Shown: one piece after another, positions 1 to 11,206 of the stretch
How the letters are laid out: each line of letters starts with the position of its first letter
Position numbering within the stretch: the first letter of the stretch is position 1
Position numbers and translations under genes: made by a program
Assembly: GCF_947623445.1 (NCBI RefSeq)
Contig: NC_135247.1
Span: forward strand, 5,520,501-5,584,500
Length of the DNA stretch: 64,000 nucleotides
Source of the DNA: Clavelina lepadiformis
Lineage: Eukaryota > Chordata > Ascidiacea > Aplousobranchia > Clavelinidae
Reading direction: 5' to 3'
Notes under the pieces: model-generated
What the model saw: only the letters and a program-made list of their open reading frames with translations
The model's database searches: none
Told to the model about the DNA's origin: nothing

Positions 1-466
1 CATGGTTTTTCATCTCTAAATCACATTTCTAAACTTGCATAGTACATGTATCTATTTGTAGTTATGCATAGTCAAAGTCGATCAGCGTGCTTTTGTGCTA
101 AAGTTGAATGACACTATGTGTTATCATGATATAACTTTGATTTATCCTAGTAAACAATATTTATGCCAGGTAAATTTTATGGGACACTGTGTCAATCAAG
201 TCAATCGAAATTCCACGTTAACACGAGTCAAGCCGAGTCTTTTAAGCAATTAAACATTAGTCAATTCTCTCCAAAACCCTGACTCAAGTCATTTGCACAA
301 CATTAATAGTAATATTCAGATTTGGGGTTCAAATTGTCAAATTTCTACTTTTTAAAGCATATTTTTGACATCTAGGTTAATGAGCGAATCTAAGTGTTCA
401 AATATAAGCATTACGACCATTTTGAACTTGCTGAACTGTAAACCAGCACCACTAAGTACAATAACC
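1..466. other. Upstream region of RNPC3, no gene seen
   Basis: I see no coding region here. A pyrimidine-rich stretch ending in CTAG near 375 resembles a splice acceptor. It could be the 3' end of a leader intron or a spliced-leader trans-splice site for the following gene; this is an inference. Imperfect repeats of GAGTCAAG-like words occur at about 190-300. Confidence 0.4.
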
Positions 467-2020
467 ATGGCAACAAATGTTGAAGCAGTAAAAGATCGAG
501 TGGATTCAGACACTTTGTTGGTAAAGCATTTACCAATGTCATTAACAGCAGATGAAAAGGCTGATTTGCTAAAATGTTTTGGTGCCACAGAAGTTCGAGT
601 CATGTCTGTTCACGGAAGATTAAAACATTGTGCTTTCGCAACTTTTCCGACTCCAAAACAGGCCAGTGAAGCCCTGTCTCGGCTCCACCAACTTGAAGTA
701 TTAGGGCATGCATTATCAGTAGAATATGCTAAAGCAAAGTTGCAAAATCATATTAAGTCAATTGATGTACACAAAGGCTTTGATGGCTTAAAAGAACAAT
801 GTTGTAAAAAGGGCAACAAACCCAATGACGAAAAGAGAAGTAAAGCAATGAATGGTGAAATGTATAAGTCCTGCACATGTGAAAGAAAATTGCCACCAAT
901 AGCTCCACATTTTGGTTTGCAATATCCAGCTAACCCAAAGTATAAATATCAGTATCCCGATCCTACTGCTGATGTTTTGCTTAATATATGTGGTGCCCTT
1001 TTAACGGTTCCGAAGTTCTACACTCAGGTTCTTCACTTAATGAACAAAATGAACCTTTTTTGTCCTTTTTCAACTTCTGCCTTAATTCCTCCAATATTGT
1101 TGGAACATGTGACAGGGACAGCCAACTCATCCATTGTTAGTGACCAGGTTCCAGTACTACCAGCGGCACACCCTAAAATTCATCTGCAAAATTTGTCAAG
1201 CTCAGAATCTGAACTCGAAAGTGATGAAATGCGTTACAAAAGCTTGGATATTTTACCACCAGAAAGGTCTATGAAAGCATTCAAACGGAAGCGATCTGTT
1301 TTGTCTAATGAACCTAAACGAAAACTTGCAAGGTATCAGAAAGGGAAAAAGACTGCAACAAAATCTGAAGCCTTAGTAGCCACAACTAATATCAACGCTA
1401 AAACAGATCTTTCTGAAATATTTCAGAGACCTTGTGCTAATGATGCAAAACATGACATTTCTCTGATTATTCCATCAAACATTTCTCCAGTCAAGAAATT
1501 GTCACATATTTTAGCTGGTCAGGAATCAATTCCTAATGAAGAAAAGGCAGAAGGAACTGGGTTTGGTAAAATCAACCCTTTACAACAACCTACCAATCAG
1601 AAGGAAGTTGATGACGAAAAAGATTACATACTCACTACTGATTTTATAACCGAAAAACAGTTAGAGTCCGGAAAGCTTTCAGAAAAGGAAATGTCATCTC
1701 ATTCACTTTTCAAAAACTACCATCCTGGACAACCATCATGTCGACTGTATATCAAAAATTTAGCTAAAAAAGTGACTGAAAAAGACTTGCAGCACATTTT
1801 TGGAAGATTCATAAATATTGAAAATGAAGATGACATTAAAATGTTTGATGTTCGTGTTATGAACCAAGGCCGCATGAAAGGACAAGCATTTGTAGGATTA
1901 TCTAGTGTAGTAGCTGCAACAAAAGCCGTTAAATTAGTAAATGGTTACCAGTTAATCAATAAACCAATGGTTGTTTCCTTTGCAAGGTCTGCAAAACCCA
2001 ATACTTCTTCACAGTCATAA
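467..2020 (+). CDS. RNPC3: U11/U12 snRNP 65 kDa protein (RNPC3), intronless
   Basis: This predicted 517-residue protein has the architecture of the U11/U12-65K protein, which bridges U11 and U12 snRNPs in the minor spliceosome in the nucleus. The human protein has about the same length. An N-terminal RRM spans residues about 15-92, with RNP2-like LLVKHLP and RNP1-like LKHCAFATF. A conserved central block near residue 160 contains YQYPDP and FYTQVLHLMNKMNL. A basic, low-complexity middle leads to a C-terminal RRM at about 425-510, starting CRLYIKNL. I chose the ATG at 467 because its context is ACCATGG and it sits just before the first RRM; in-frame ATG 380 lies in a poorer context. The coding region has no introns, unlike the multi-exon vertebrate gene, so intron loss or a retrocopy is possible. 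Confidence 0.93.
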   Translation: MATNVEAVKDRVDSDTLLVKHLPMSLTADEKADLLKCFGATEVRVMSVHGRLKHCAFATFPTPKQASEALSRLHQLEVLGHALSVEYAKAKLQNHIKSIDVHKGFDGLKEQCCKKGNKPNDEKRSKAMNGEMYKSCTCERKLPPIAPHFGLQYPANPKYKYQYPDPTADVLLNICGALLTVPKFYTQVLHLMNKMNLFCPFSTSALIPPILLEHVTGTANSSIVSDQVPVLPAAHPKIHLQNLSSSESELESDEMRYKSLDILPPERSMKAFKRKRSVLSNEPKRKLARYQKGKKTATKSEALVATTNINAKTDLSEIFQRPCANDAKHDISLIIPSNISPVKKLSHILAGQESIPNEEKAEGTGFGKINPLQQPTNQKEVDDEKDYILTTDFITEKQLESGKLSEKEMSSHSLFKNYHPGQPSCRLYIKNLAKKVTEKDLQHIFGRFINIENEDDIKMFDVRVMNQGRMKGQAFVGLSSVVAATKAVKLVNGYQLINKPMVVSFARSAKPNTSSQS

Positions 2021-2868
2021 GTACTGTAGTATTCTGTATAGGAATTGCTTTGGTCCAAGAGTAGTTCCTTATCTCAGTCAAACAACATTCTGTCATTACA
2101 ATTTCTTTTGCAAAACTGCCATTTAACGCTTTTGTTTATGTCTTTGCTCACAAAGCCATTTTACATACATTTGTAAATTTACGATTACTGCCAGTATGGA
2201 TTATGATTACACAGATGGTTTTGAGGTAATTGGGTTTTGTAGGACAGCACAGATGAAAATTTTAATAATTTCCTCGTGTTTTGATAAATATCGTTATTTG
2301 TTCATATTTTTGCCAGTCTATTTGTGTACTTCGTTACATGCTTATGTGATCAGCAAATACTGACCAATTTGACCGAAACAGAGTCGGAATTAAGGAAAGT
2401 GCTTTTCCTGCACTTTTCTAACTTATTAAATTTATTGTGTATATGACCTGTGCTTAATGAAAATTTATCAACCAAAGCTGAATAACTCACCAAATGCCAT
2501 TTATCTGACAAATTTTACAGCTTGGCAATGAAGTTTTTTTACAACATTATTAACTTGAAAGCTTTTTTAATTTGAAAATAGTCACTGATATAAAACGTTA
2601 TTTGGCTATTACAAAATCTTTTGTAAAACTGCCAGTTGTAAATTTTTTATGCTTACAAACCACTAACTTACTATGCAAGTGCGTTCCAGCAATATTTTCA
2701 TTGTTGTTTGTTGAAAATAGTGTATTTTTGCATAAATTTTTTTCTGGTGTAATATCTGTTTGTTTTACTCTGTTCTATTATATTAGGCATATTACATCAT
2801 AAGGCCACTTGATTTTTATATTTGTTGACAGAAATTATATAGAACGTGTGTATTATATAAAATTGAAC
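2021..2868. other. Spacer between RNPC3 and the CCDC42/CFAP73-like gene
   Basis: The spacer is AT-rich and presumably holds the RNPC3 3' UTR (an ATTAAA word lies near 2425) and the promoter and 5' UTR of the next gene. I see no convincing coding signal. An open frame at 2572-2802 lacks recognisable motifs. Confidence 0.4.
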
Positions 2869-4369
2869 ATGCCACTTGCAACATCTAACCACTCTGGAGC
2901 CTATCAATTGAATCTGGAACCACAGAAAAAGAATGTTTTTGTGACTCAGCTTAATGATCGTCAGCATGATGAAGGTATCATGTGTTCTAGAGAAGCAGCT
3001 AATAAGTTTGCGACCTATTTCCAGAAATACTATGAATACATTTCATACCATCTTTGATATATAAACCAGAGAAAACTAATAAATAAATCTTTCTGCAATT
3101 AAGATATAGTTGACTATTGCACACAGACCCATTTGCAAGGAAGTTCTTTTTCTATTTTATTTCTTATCCATGATACTGTATGGATTTGCTATTTACTTAT
3201 TGCCTGACTTGAATATTATCCATATATTCATTGTGTTTTTTGTTAATAATATGTTTCTTAATTGACTAATTTTCTCAGACGATGATATTCGACGATTTGC
3301 TGTTGTCAAAGAATCGGCTGATCAACTTTTGCAAACTGGTATCAACACATTGCAAAAGACTTCTCTGCTACGTAAGGCCATTGAAGTGGAGCAGATTGAT
3401 GCCGAACTTGCAGAAAAAAGAGATCTGTTCCGGAAGCGCATGGCTGCTAACAAAACTAAGGAGGAAGCTCTAAAGAGGAAACAGGAGAAGATCAAGGAGA
3501 GGGTTGGCAAATTTGACAGATTTCTGAAAGAAAATGAAGCAAAGAGAACACGCGCTCTTCGAAAGTATCAAATCGAAGTCAGAGAAAACAAAATTAAAGC
3601 AAAAGATTTGGTGGAACTGAAGACTGAACTCGAGCGCCTCTCTGAAGCAAAGAATATGCTGATGAAAAAACTTGAAAGCCACAAAAAATTTGAAACCTAC
3701 CTCATGCATGTCATTGACGCCTTGCCGGAGGATTACCTTGAAATGACAGGAGAAAACATGATTCAAAGCGTGATACAACGCCATGAAGGTTTATCAGCGA
3801 CTTACACTGGGTTACTTGCCAGAAATAGCATGATGACGTCAGAAATAGAAAGTGGACAAAGAGAACTGGATATGATGAAACAAGAGAGGAACAACCAGAA
3901 AATGGTTATAAACAGTCAGATGGCTGATTTGCAGAAGTACCAAGAGCAATTAGTTCAGCGGAACCGAAGACTTGAACAACAAGCAGGCGACACTACTATT
4001 TCCCATCGGACCCTAGTTGGAGAGCTTGGTCGGATCAGCATGGCAATCGACAACTTGGCTGACGTTTGTCACGCAAGACACTGGCCCCCACTTTCCAGCA
4101 TGAGCTACATCGACAAACTTACCATGATCCAACAACACTTTCGCGAACAACAACGTGTACAGAAACTCGTGCAAAAACTTCGAGAGTCCAGGCCCATCAC
4201 ATCATCAGTGGAAAAAGGCCCCCAAACCTCACACACATCTGCCAAGGAAGACGTACAGTTATCAACGATACCAAAAATGCCAGCGATTGCAATGCATCCC
4301 AAACCGCAAAGAAGGTCCACTAAATCAGGTTTTTGGGAACACCTTAAAACGATCACTGAAACGGAATAA
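2869..4369 (+). CDS. CCDC42/CFAP73-family ciliary coiled-coil protein
   Basis: Two coding exons, 2869-2974 and 3279-4369, encode 398 residues. The donor GAAG/GTATCA and acceptor TTTCTCAG/AC join in phase 1, completing a codon for Asp. Exon 1 contains the NVFVTQL block near the N terminus that is typical of this family, followed by an acidic stretch. The body is a long, highly charged coiled coil (residues about 45-270) with the family-typical segment FDRFLKENEAKRTRALRKYQ, a DUF4200-type region. CCDC42 and CFAP73 proteins act in motile cilia and flagella; CFAP73 (MIA2) belongs to the MIA complex that regulates inner dynein arm I1 in Chlamydomonas. I cannot tell from sequence alone which paralogue this is. 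The C-terminal 60 residues are Ser/Thr/Lys-rich and probably disordered. Confidence 0.85.
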
Positions 4370-6127
4370 TTATATATTCGCACAGCCGCGTCTAGCGTTG
4401 TTATACCGTTCTCTTAGATGACTTGTTCCATCACGATAGCAAGACTGTTTGGATGTATTCATATTCTTGTTCTGAGATTCATTGTTCAAACTCCAGTGGT
4501 CCATCGTAGACCAACATTTGCTTTTTGCTCTGTGTCGTTGGTTACGTTATTCACTGTGTATCCTTTTTTGAGTGCTTTTTGTAAATTTTTATTACTATTG
4601 CATAGTAAACGAAGAGTTTTTGGGCTTATTTTATGCACTTAAAATTAAATTTTGCTTGCGAAATACGATCAATTTTCGCAAATGCAAACTCTACAAACCA
4701 CACTTGCTGTGCAACGGACTGAGTTGTTTATTTGTTTTTTGTCGCACATGCTAGCTATCAACCTAACATTTCAAGCATGAAGCCTCCAAATGGTAATTAC
4801 CAGTGAAATCCTTTTTTTATCACTCCATGTTCTTTTATAATTTGTGAGTAAGCAAGACTTAGCAAAACCAAAATGGGTAAATAACGTTATAACAAAATTA
4901 GTAAATAATTTAACAATTTTTACGAAACAAAAACGCGAATATCTTTACAACGAGGCACTTGAACGTAGCCCACCTCTGGGAAGACGACCTTACTAATTCC
5001 AAAGTAAAGGCGATGATTCAATACACATTAGCAATAAATAATGGAATTAACGAAAGAGCACTTAAATTGGGGCAAGATTTTATTTGCACGGGTTTTTGCA
5101 TGAAAAGAATTCGTGTCAGTGATTTGGGCAGAAGATTACTTCGTGGTAATACTGGTATTATCGAGCGAGATACTTTTGTTAGAAGTGCATTTAAAATGTA
5201 GAATTTTAATGGACTAGCTGGAATGATATCGAAATGTCACTTGCTTGTATCGTGCGGCAAGGAAAGTAGCAATGTATCATTAGAAGAAGCAATATGTGCA
5301 AAAGAGTAGCAGGACGATCGCGATGTCGTTGTGAAGAAGAATTAGTCACTTAATGCAATGATACCTGTCAGGCATATCAATAGAATTATACGGTTTCGTG
5401 CAAATCAAAAATTCGTGAGGTTTTTCACGTCCATGTGGACGTTTCTGCACGTTTGTAGAAAGTTGGAGTTTGGGGCAATTGTTTTCCAACACGCGTTGGT
5501 ACACGGTAGCATTAACACAACAAAATAAACACAAAACTACTCACTGTACCAAACTCTGTCCAGTATTGCACAAAACTGGCTGGACTGAAAAAGCAAACGG
5601 AATATCTTACGCAACAACAAAGTAGTTAACTAAAATAAAAACGTCTAATATTCTGCTTCTATTGTAACTAAGTATTAGTATGATAAGCACAAAATTCGAT
5701 GTAAATAACGGAATACGGTAAAAACAATTGCTATGAAAACGGCAGCATATATAGACATACTAAGAAAAACGAGCGTCTCCTAGAAATATAAAGGAATTTT
5801 GAAATTGGTAACTATCAATTTCTGGAAGCTACCCATAGGCTACAAACGATTAACATTTAAAGGCCGTAACGGTATACTATAGATATTGACAAGCAATATT
5901 AAGTGCGATAAATTGCAATGTTTAGTGCAACTGAAACGTAGAATAGTCGTCAATCATCTTAATTTTGATTCATAAGACCGTATTTTGATTTTAAAATATC
6001 CAACGTTTGTACAAGTGTACAGCAGTGCAGCTATACCCTTTTCTTGGCCCTGGATAGACCAACTAGATGATCGAATAGATTGTGATTCGTTGTCTGAGTA
6101 CCGCTGCAATGCTATATTGTGTACTCT
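4370..6127. other. Spacer downstream of the CCDC42/CFAP73-like gene and the Ikaros gene
   Basis: The region lies between two genes that converge on it. It probably carries both 3' UTRs. An open frame at 4959-5201 does not begin with ATG and shows no recognisable motif. I see no RNA gene or repeat here. Confidence 0.4.
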
Positions 6128-9100
6128 TCATCTGACGCTGGTCTTGTTACAAAACGAACCTTGTAAAAACGGACTCCCCGTGGTCCTCCTTCCTCGGCTT
6201 GATGATAAACTTGTTAAATCTTGAGTGACAGCTAAGTAGGTGGTTTTCCTTTGATCCCTCTCGTATTCTTCATGTTTGACGCCGTTTGCTGAATCGCTCT
6301 CGGCGTCACGTGTCAAGACCACTAGATGTTCCCCTCTGGTGAGATGGGATTGAAATTGATATCTGTCCGACGCCTGATGTCCACAGACGTTGCATTCCAA
6401 CGGATCACGGAAACCATGGCACCCGGCGTGAATGGCAAACATGACATGATCAAGGAAAATGCAACGGCAGTGTGTGCAGATAAAAGCCTTTAGTTCTTCG
6501 ATTTCATTTTCCCCTTCGCCCTCTGCTGTCGAGAACACTCTTAGACCGTACTTGGCGGCATCTCCGAACTTTGCGCCAGGTGTCGGTGAAGTTCTTGTCT
6601 CACCTCTTTTGACAGACTCATCGCCGTGTCTCGGAACCTTTGTCCTGTCGCCTGTTAGATCAAGTGTTGCCTGGCCTGGACTTTCGATTGACGAAGTGTC
6701 GTCCGCTTTCGCCAGGGAATTGAACTTTGCCAATTGGGTGGCATAAGCTGCTAGGCTGCTGTCCGGTGAAGACTTGATGGAGTTGATACGGAGGCTATCG
6801 TTGTCGTTTAGCATCTATTGCAAAATATAGAATTAAGTTAAACTTTGATAGTGATAGCATGGGAAAAATTAGGTTTGACAATTTTAAGCAAATCTGACCT
6901 TGGTGTTAACACCATATCATATAAGAAGGGAAACCACTTACGCCAGCCTGTTTGCTGCTGGTTGGAGAAGGCGATGACGTCACTCGTTCATTGAGATATC
7001 TCGGCCGTTTTCGTTTAGCGCTCCCCATTAACTTTTCGTTTGGTTGAGCCATGTACCCTTGCTCGGATGGCTCAAAGCTGTGATCTGTTATATCGTAAAA
7101 GTAATTGCCAACTTTAGATGAATTTATGCGTTTACAGTTTATCAAAAAATAATGAAAAATTAAGCGATATAACAAAGTAAACACTCGCAAGTCTTTTTGC
7201 AGCAAAAGCAACATTTACCTTTGTCCGATTCGCCGGACTGAATCGAATCATGGTCGACTGGAGTAAATTGATCCCGCTTGATGTCGCCGTTGAGCAAGGG
7301 GGTAGACGAGGCCAATACAAATTCTCCACCTATACGCGGCCTTTTTGTCACATAAGAAACGGGCCCCTCACCATATTCTCTCTCTTGAGGCGAAGCTTTT
7401 AAAGCAAACAAAAGATGCCTTTTTTAAGCAAAAAAGATAAAGTGCAAGTCCTCATGCATGAAGCAGTTTTGCAATGCGGGTTTGCTCTAAGGCAGCATAA
7501 GGGGACGCTGCAAAGGTTTTCTTACCGCTATTTCTGCCGGCATTAAATGCATTTTTTTGCGAAATCCGTTTGGCAGAGAAATCTATTGCTTCGTCTTGCG
7601 GTGTGGTTGAACTCTGTGATGTAATCAAAATAATTAATCCTATGTTGCACTGAAGCTTTCGATTTAGTTTTAATTCTCGTTTATTAATTGTACGAATTGT
7701 AGAAATCATGAAGCCATCAAACCTCTTGACAAACATATTCTTTTAGCCCACCTGTACTGACGCAGCTTCAGTTTTCATACGTTCTTGCATCATAGAAGTT
7801 ATTAAAGAAGGCATGAACTGAAGCGCATTCGATACTGAGCTATTCTGCGAGACCATAGAAGAAGGGGAGCCAGCGTCCTGCCGACTGTTGGGGACTTCGC
7901 GAAATCGGGTAATTTTTTGCGGGTTTGAGCCCTTCCGTTTCCCGCTGCTACTTGCAGAAAGACCTGATTGTGCTACGAGCGAATTAGCGTTAAAGTTTAA
8001 CAGTTGCTGTGTTTGCATCATCGGGTTGATTGCGGCCACAGTGAGGGATCTTTTTTGTGCAGCTGACGACATATTAGAAGTATAAGATCGTTTCGGTGAC
8101 ATCTTTGCCGTGTCTTGCTCGGCAACGGTGAGTTTAGACGGCGAGCCTGTGGCCATAGAACGACATTTTAGTTTACAGAAAGCGAAAACTAATCAATCGG
8201 AGCGACGCGTCTTCCTACGTCATAAATCTCATAACGGATGGCTTACCTCGAGCGACCGGATCATTTTTGTACGGACACTGATACTCGTGCTCTTTCAACG
8301 ACTGGCGAGACTTGTAGCTTCGAGCGCAATATACGCATCTGTATGGCCGGATGTCTATATAAGGTATAAAGTAGAGTATAAGACTTATGAGAAATTCACC
8401 GAGCGTCTTCGTTCAACTTGATGGCTAAATATATGGCGTTCACTGACCGCGATATCTCATATATTAGAATATTATTATCTTTTACTTCCGAATTGAAAGC
8501 ATTGCCAACTTTTAAATTATAGGGCTATACAATTCTTTCTGTATATTGAATAAATATAAGAGAAAAGGTTCAAGTGGGCCTAAAAATTAAAATTAATGAA
8601 CACGAACTTGTATAATTTTTCAACAAATTGAAATTTGTGTGAGACTCAAGCTGGAACAACGATTTGTATTTTCAGCAATGCTTTCAACAATTTATTGTAT
8701 AAATAGACTTAATTGAAACTAAACCATATTAAGATTGTTAGTAGGTCATAGTTTATCATGAAAATAATTTTGGCTATAGCCTTATAGGTATATACTGATA
8801 ATTTTTTAATTAATTTTAAGTAATCATAATGACAATAATCAACAGCTCACTAAAACAAACAAAACACTGGTTATTTAAAAAAAAACTTTTTCAGCCAAGC
8901 ACAGCCATGATAAGCACTGGTAACCTATGTACCGGCACATGCTTATACCTGAGTGAATGCGCATGTGTCCATTTAAAGCGTCCCTTCGCCTACACCGGTA
9001 GGAACAGACAGGACACTGAAAGGGCTTTTCTTCAGAGTGGATTTTATAGTGACGTCTAAGGTTTCCTTTTTGGGTAAATGCGACCCCACACTCAGTGCAT

Positions 9101-11206
9101 TTAAAAGGCCGTTCACCTGAGAAAAGAAATCATGATTACAGTCAAGCTAGAACTGTGTCTAAACTTCAAACCCCGTCATAAGGACGCATAAGGAAATGAT
9201 CGAAATTGATAATTTTAGAATCTTCAAAGTGAGAAAATCACTCGGTAAAGATATATTCAAAAAGAACACAGTAGCTTATTAGTTAGTATGGGTATAGTAT
9301 AGTATTAGTATAAAGTATAGTACTATATAGCAAAGGTGAGCAAACTACGGCTCGCCGACATGTTTTTAGTGGCTCTTCTAGTTGAATAGTTATATCCATT
9401 ATTGTTCATTATCGATGCATTGTTTACCGTATTTATATTAACACTACAGGTTTTGCGGCTCGCTAGTCATTTGCACTTTTCCGCAAGTGACTCTTTCGTT
9501 GAACAAGTTTGCCCGCCCCTGGTATATAGTATATTGTATAGTATAGTATAGTAGTATAATATGTTAGTATACATGTTATACGTGTAGGTATGCCATCTAT
9601 TTATATAAAAAGAACAGTGTTTGATTAACTAGTTTCCTTCATGAAAATTCCTAAACAAAGACATCCTGAAAGTTGGACACTTGATGAATATTCTGTAGGA
9701 TATAACCGATTGTTTACCAAAGGAAGCAGGAACCACCAAAACAACTACTCTAATAATGCCTCTCGCAAATAACTTTTTTCCCAGTAAATCTTGTAATGGA
9801 ATGTGTAATAAGCATTCATAACCGCAATTGCAACCTTATTTACGTAGTTTTATTAATTTTGTAGGTCACATGTATATTGACGTGTACGTGTGGTTACATG
9901 TAAAGCTTCACAAGTAGATATCAGATACTAACTACGTCAGTTATAGATCACTACGTCACTAAGTACTACGTCAGCGCTTGGTGATTGGTACTAATTTTCA
10001 AAATCAGAATTGTTTAAAAAGACAACCTGAGCATATAACTTACCGGTATGCGAACGTATGTGCACTTGGTAATGACTTTGGCCGGCGCAGATTAATCCAC
10101 ATTCTTCGCATGCGATGAGATTTAAATTTCGAGATTGAGTTTTTGTGTCATTAGACGAAGTAGGCACACCTGTAAAACCGCGACCTGGTTAATTATTTGT
10201 ACTGTACTACATTTTCCTTAGTCATTAACGTTTTTCAAGTCATATTCGAATGTATAATTATGAATAAAAGTTCGCCTATTAAGTTTTAAGTAAGTTACAG
10301 TATTTGCAAAAAAAAACGAACGTAGTTGTGACTTGTGATATATAATTTGATGCAAACCTTTACGTATTGTTGACAGAATTTGAAAAATGATAAAGTCGAT
10401 GAAAATAAGTCGGAAACGTATCATGCCCACACCGCAACACCACAATATCCGTTATAGTATAAATTGTAGCGTTATAAACCTTAAATGAAAAAAATTACAA
10501 CCGCTTACCTTCCTTTCCGGTCATTGAGTTAATCGAAGGGGACGAAGAACACGATGGGCTCCCAGCCTGGCTAGCCATGGACACAACACCAGAATCTAGA
10601 AAACAATCATTCGATTGCATGCGACGAGATACAGAAATTTCATTACGAAATGACAAAATATACCATCCTATATCAGTAGTCTAAAAGGACCCTTGTTAAT
10701 GAAGTTTGCGCTGTATTGATACCACACAAAGACACCACGCATATACCTGCTGACATTTGAGAAGGGCTGGTAGACTGTGGAGCAACCAACGGTAGAACGA
10801 TTCCGGGAAGATTTTCCCCCTGGTTTGATGACGTCACTGTAGGGACCGCTTGTTTTGTATTGTCAATTGTGCCATTCATTTGCTGAAGCTTAGCATCTTT
10901 GTCGCTGAAGTTTTCTATTGAGATTAAATGGCGGTTTAAAATTTTAACCGTTTAACTTTTAGTCTTTAATCTCAGTTTGTCATCAGCCGTAAACTTTATA
11001 ATTACGACAAAGTAAAATGGCGGCGTAGTTTCTACGTTTCCGAGAATCACTTACTTACCTTCGGCAATGAGGTTGTTTTGATCAGATGAGCTAGAGTCCG
11101 TAGAGTTGTCGTTTGCCTCCCAGTCATCCTTTTTAGTTGATCCGTCTTCACTTGAGCCGCTTGTGGCTGGCGGAGGACTTACTTCCATATTAACAGCAGT
11201 ATGCAT
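6128..11206 (-). CDS. IKZF: Ikaros-family C2H2 zinc-finger transcription factor
   Basis: Eleven coding exons in transcript order: 11206-11059, 10914-10747, 10595-10509, 10169-10044, 9116-8949, 8354-8247, 8146-7752, 7613-7526, 7395-7219, 7084-6942 and 6814-6128. All have AG/GT borders and matching phases. They total 2295 nt, or 764 residues. Fingers 1-4 (residues about 155-259) are the N-terminal DNA-binding block: [49 protein letters not shown], and a C2HC finger [19 protein letters not shown]. Fingers 5 and 6 (about 649-699) are the family-specific dimerisation pair, with [19 protein letters not shown] and [17 protein letters not shown]. Family members are nuclear regulators, in vertebrates chiefly of lymphocyte development. 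The protein is longer than vertebrate Ikaros (about 519 residues) and carries 65 residues after finger 6, where vertebrate proteins end. The exon holding the start ATG follows a good acceptor (TTACACAG), so an upstream leader exon or trans-splicing is likely. Confidence 0.95.
9285..9330. repeat. TATAG-type microsatellite, left block
   Basis: This stretch is an imperfect tandem of TATAG/TAGTA units in an Ikaros intron. It continues on the other side of the small hAT element inserted at 9331-9521, so the element appears to have landed inside the microsatellite. Confidence 0.6.
9331..9521. mobile_element. hAT-type MITE in an Ikaros intron
   Basis: This 191-bp element has imperfect terminal inverted repeats. 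The left end is CAAAGGTGAGCAAAC; the right end, read inward, is CAGGGGCGGGCAAAC. It is flanked by 8-bp duplications, CTATATAG at 9323-9330 and GTATATAG at 9522-9529, which match at 7 of 8 positions. The 8-bp target duplication and the CAGGGG-type end are standard for hAT elements. The flanks are part of a TATAG microsatellite, which weakens the duplication evidence. It has no coding capacity and lies in the intron between zinc-finger exons 4 and 5. Confidence 0.7.
9522..9560. repeat. TATAG-type microsatellite, right block
   Basis: This is the continuation of the imperfect TATAG/TAGTA tandem repeat after the inserted hAT-type element. Confidence 0.55.

Noticed and set aside
2572..2802. 76-codon frame rich in hydrophobic residues upstream of the CCDC42/CFAP73-like gene
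   Set aside because: AT-rich composition explains the residues, and there is no ATG start or family match.
4959..5201. 80-codon open frame on the plus strand
   Set aside because: It does not start with ATG, has no recognisable domain and lies between two genes that converge on the region.
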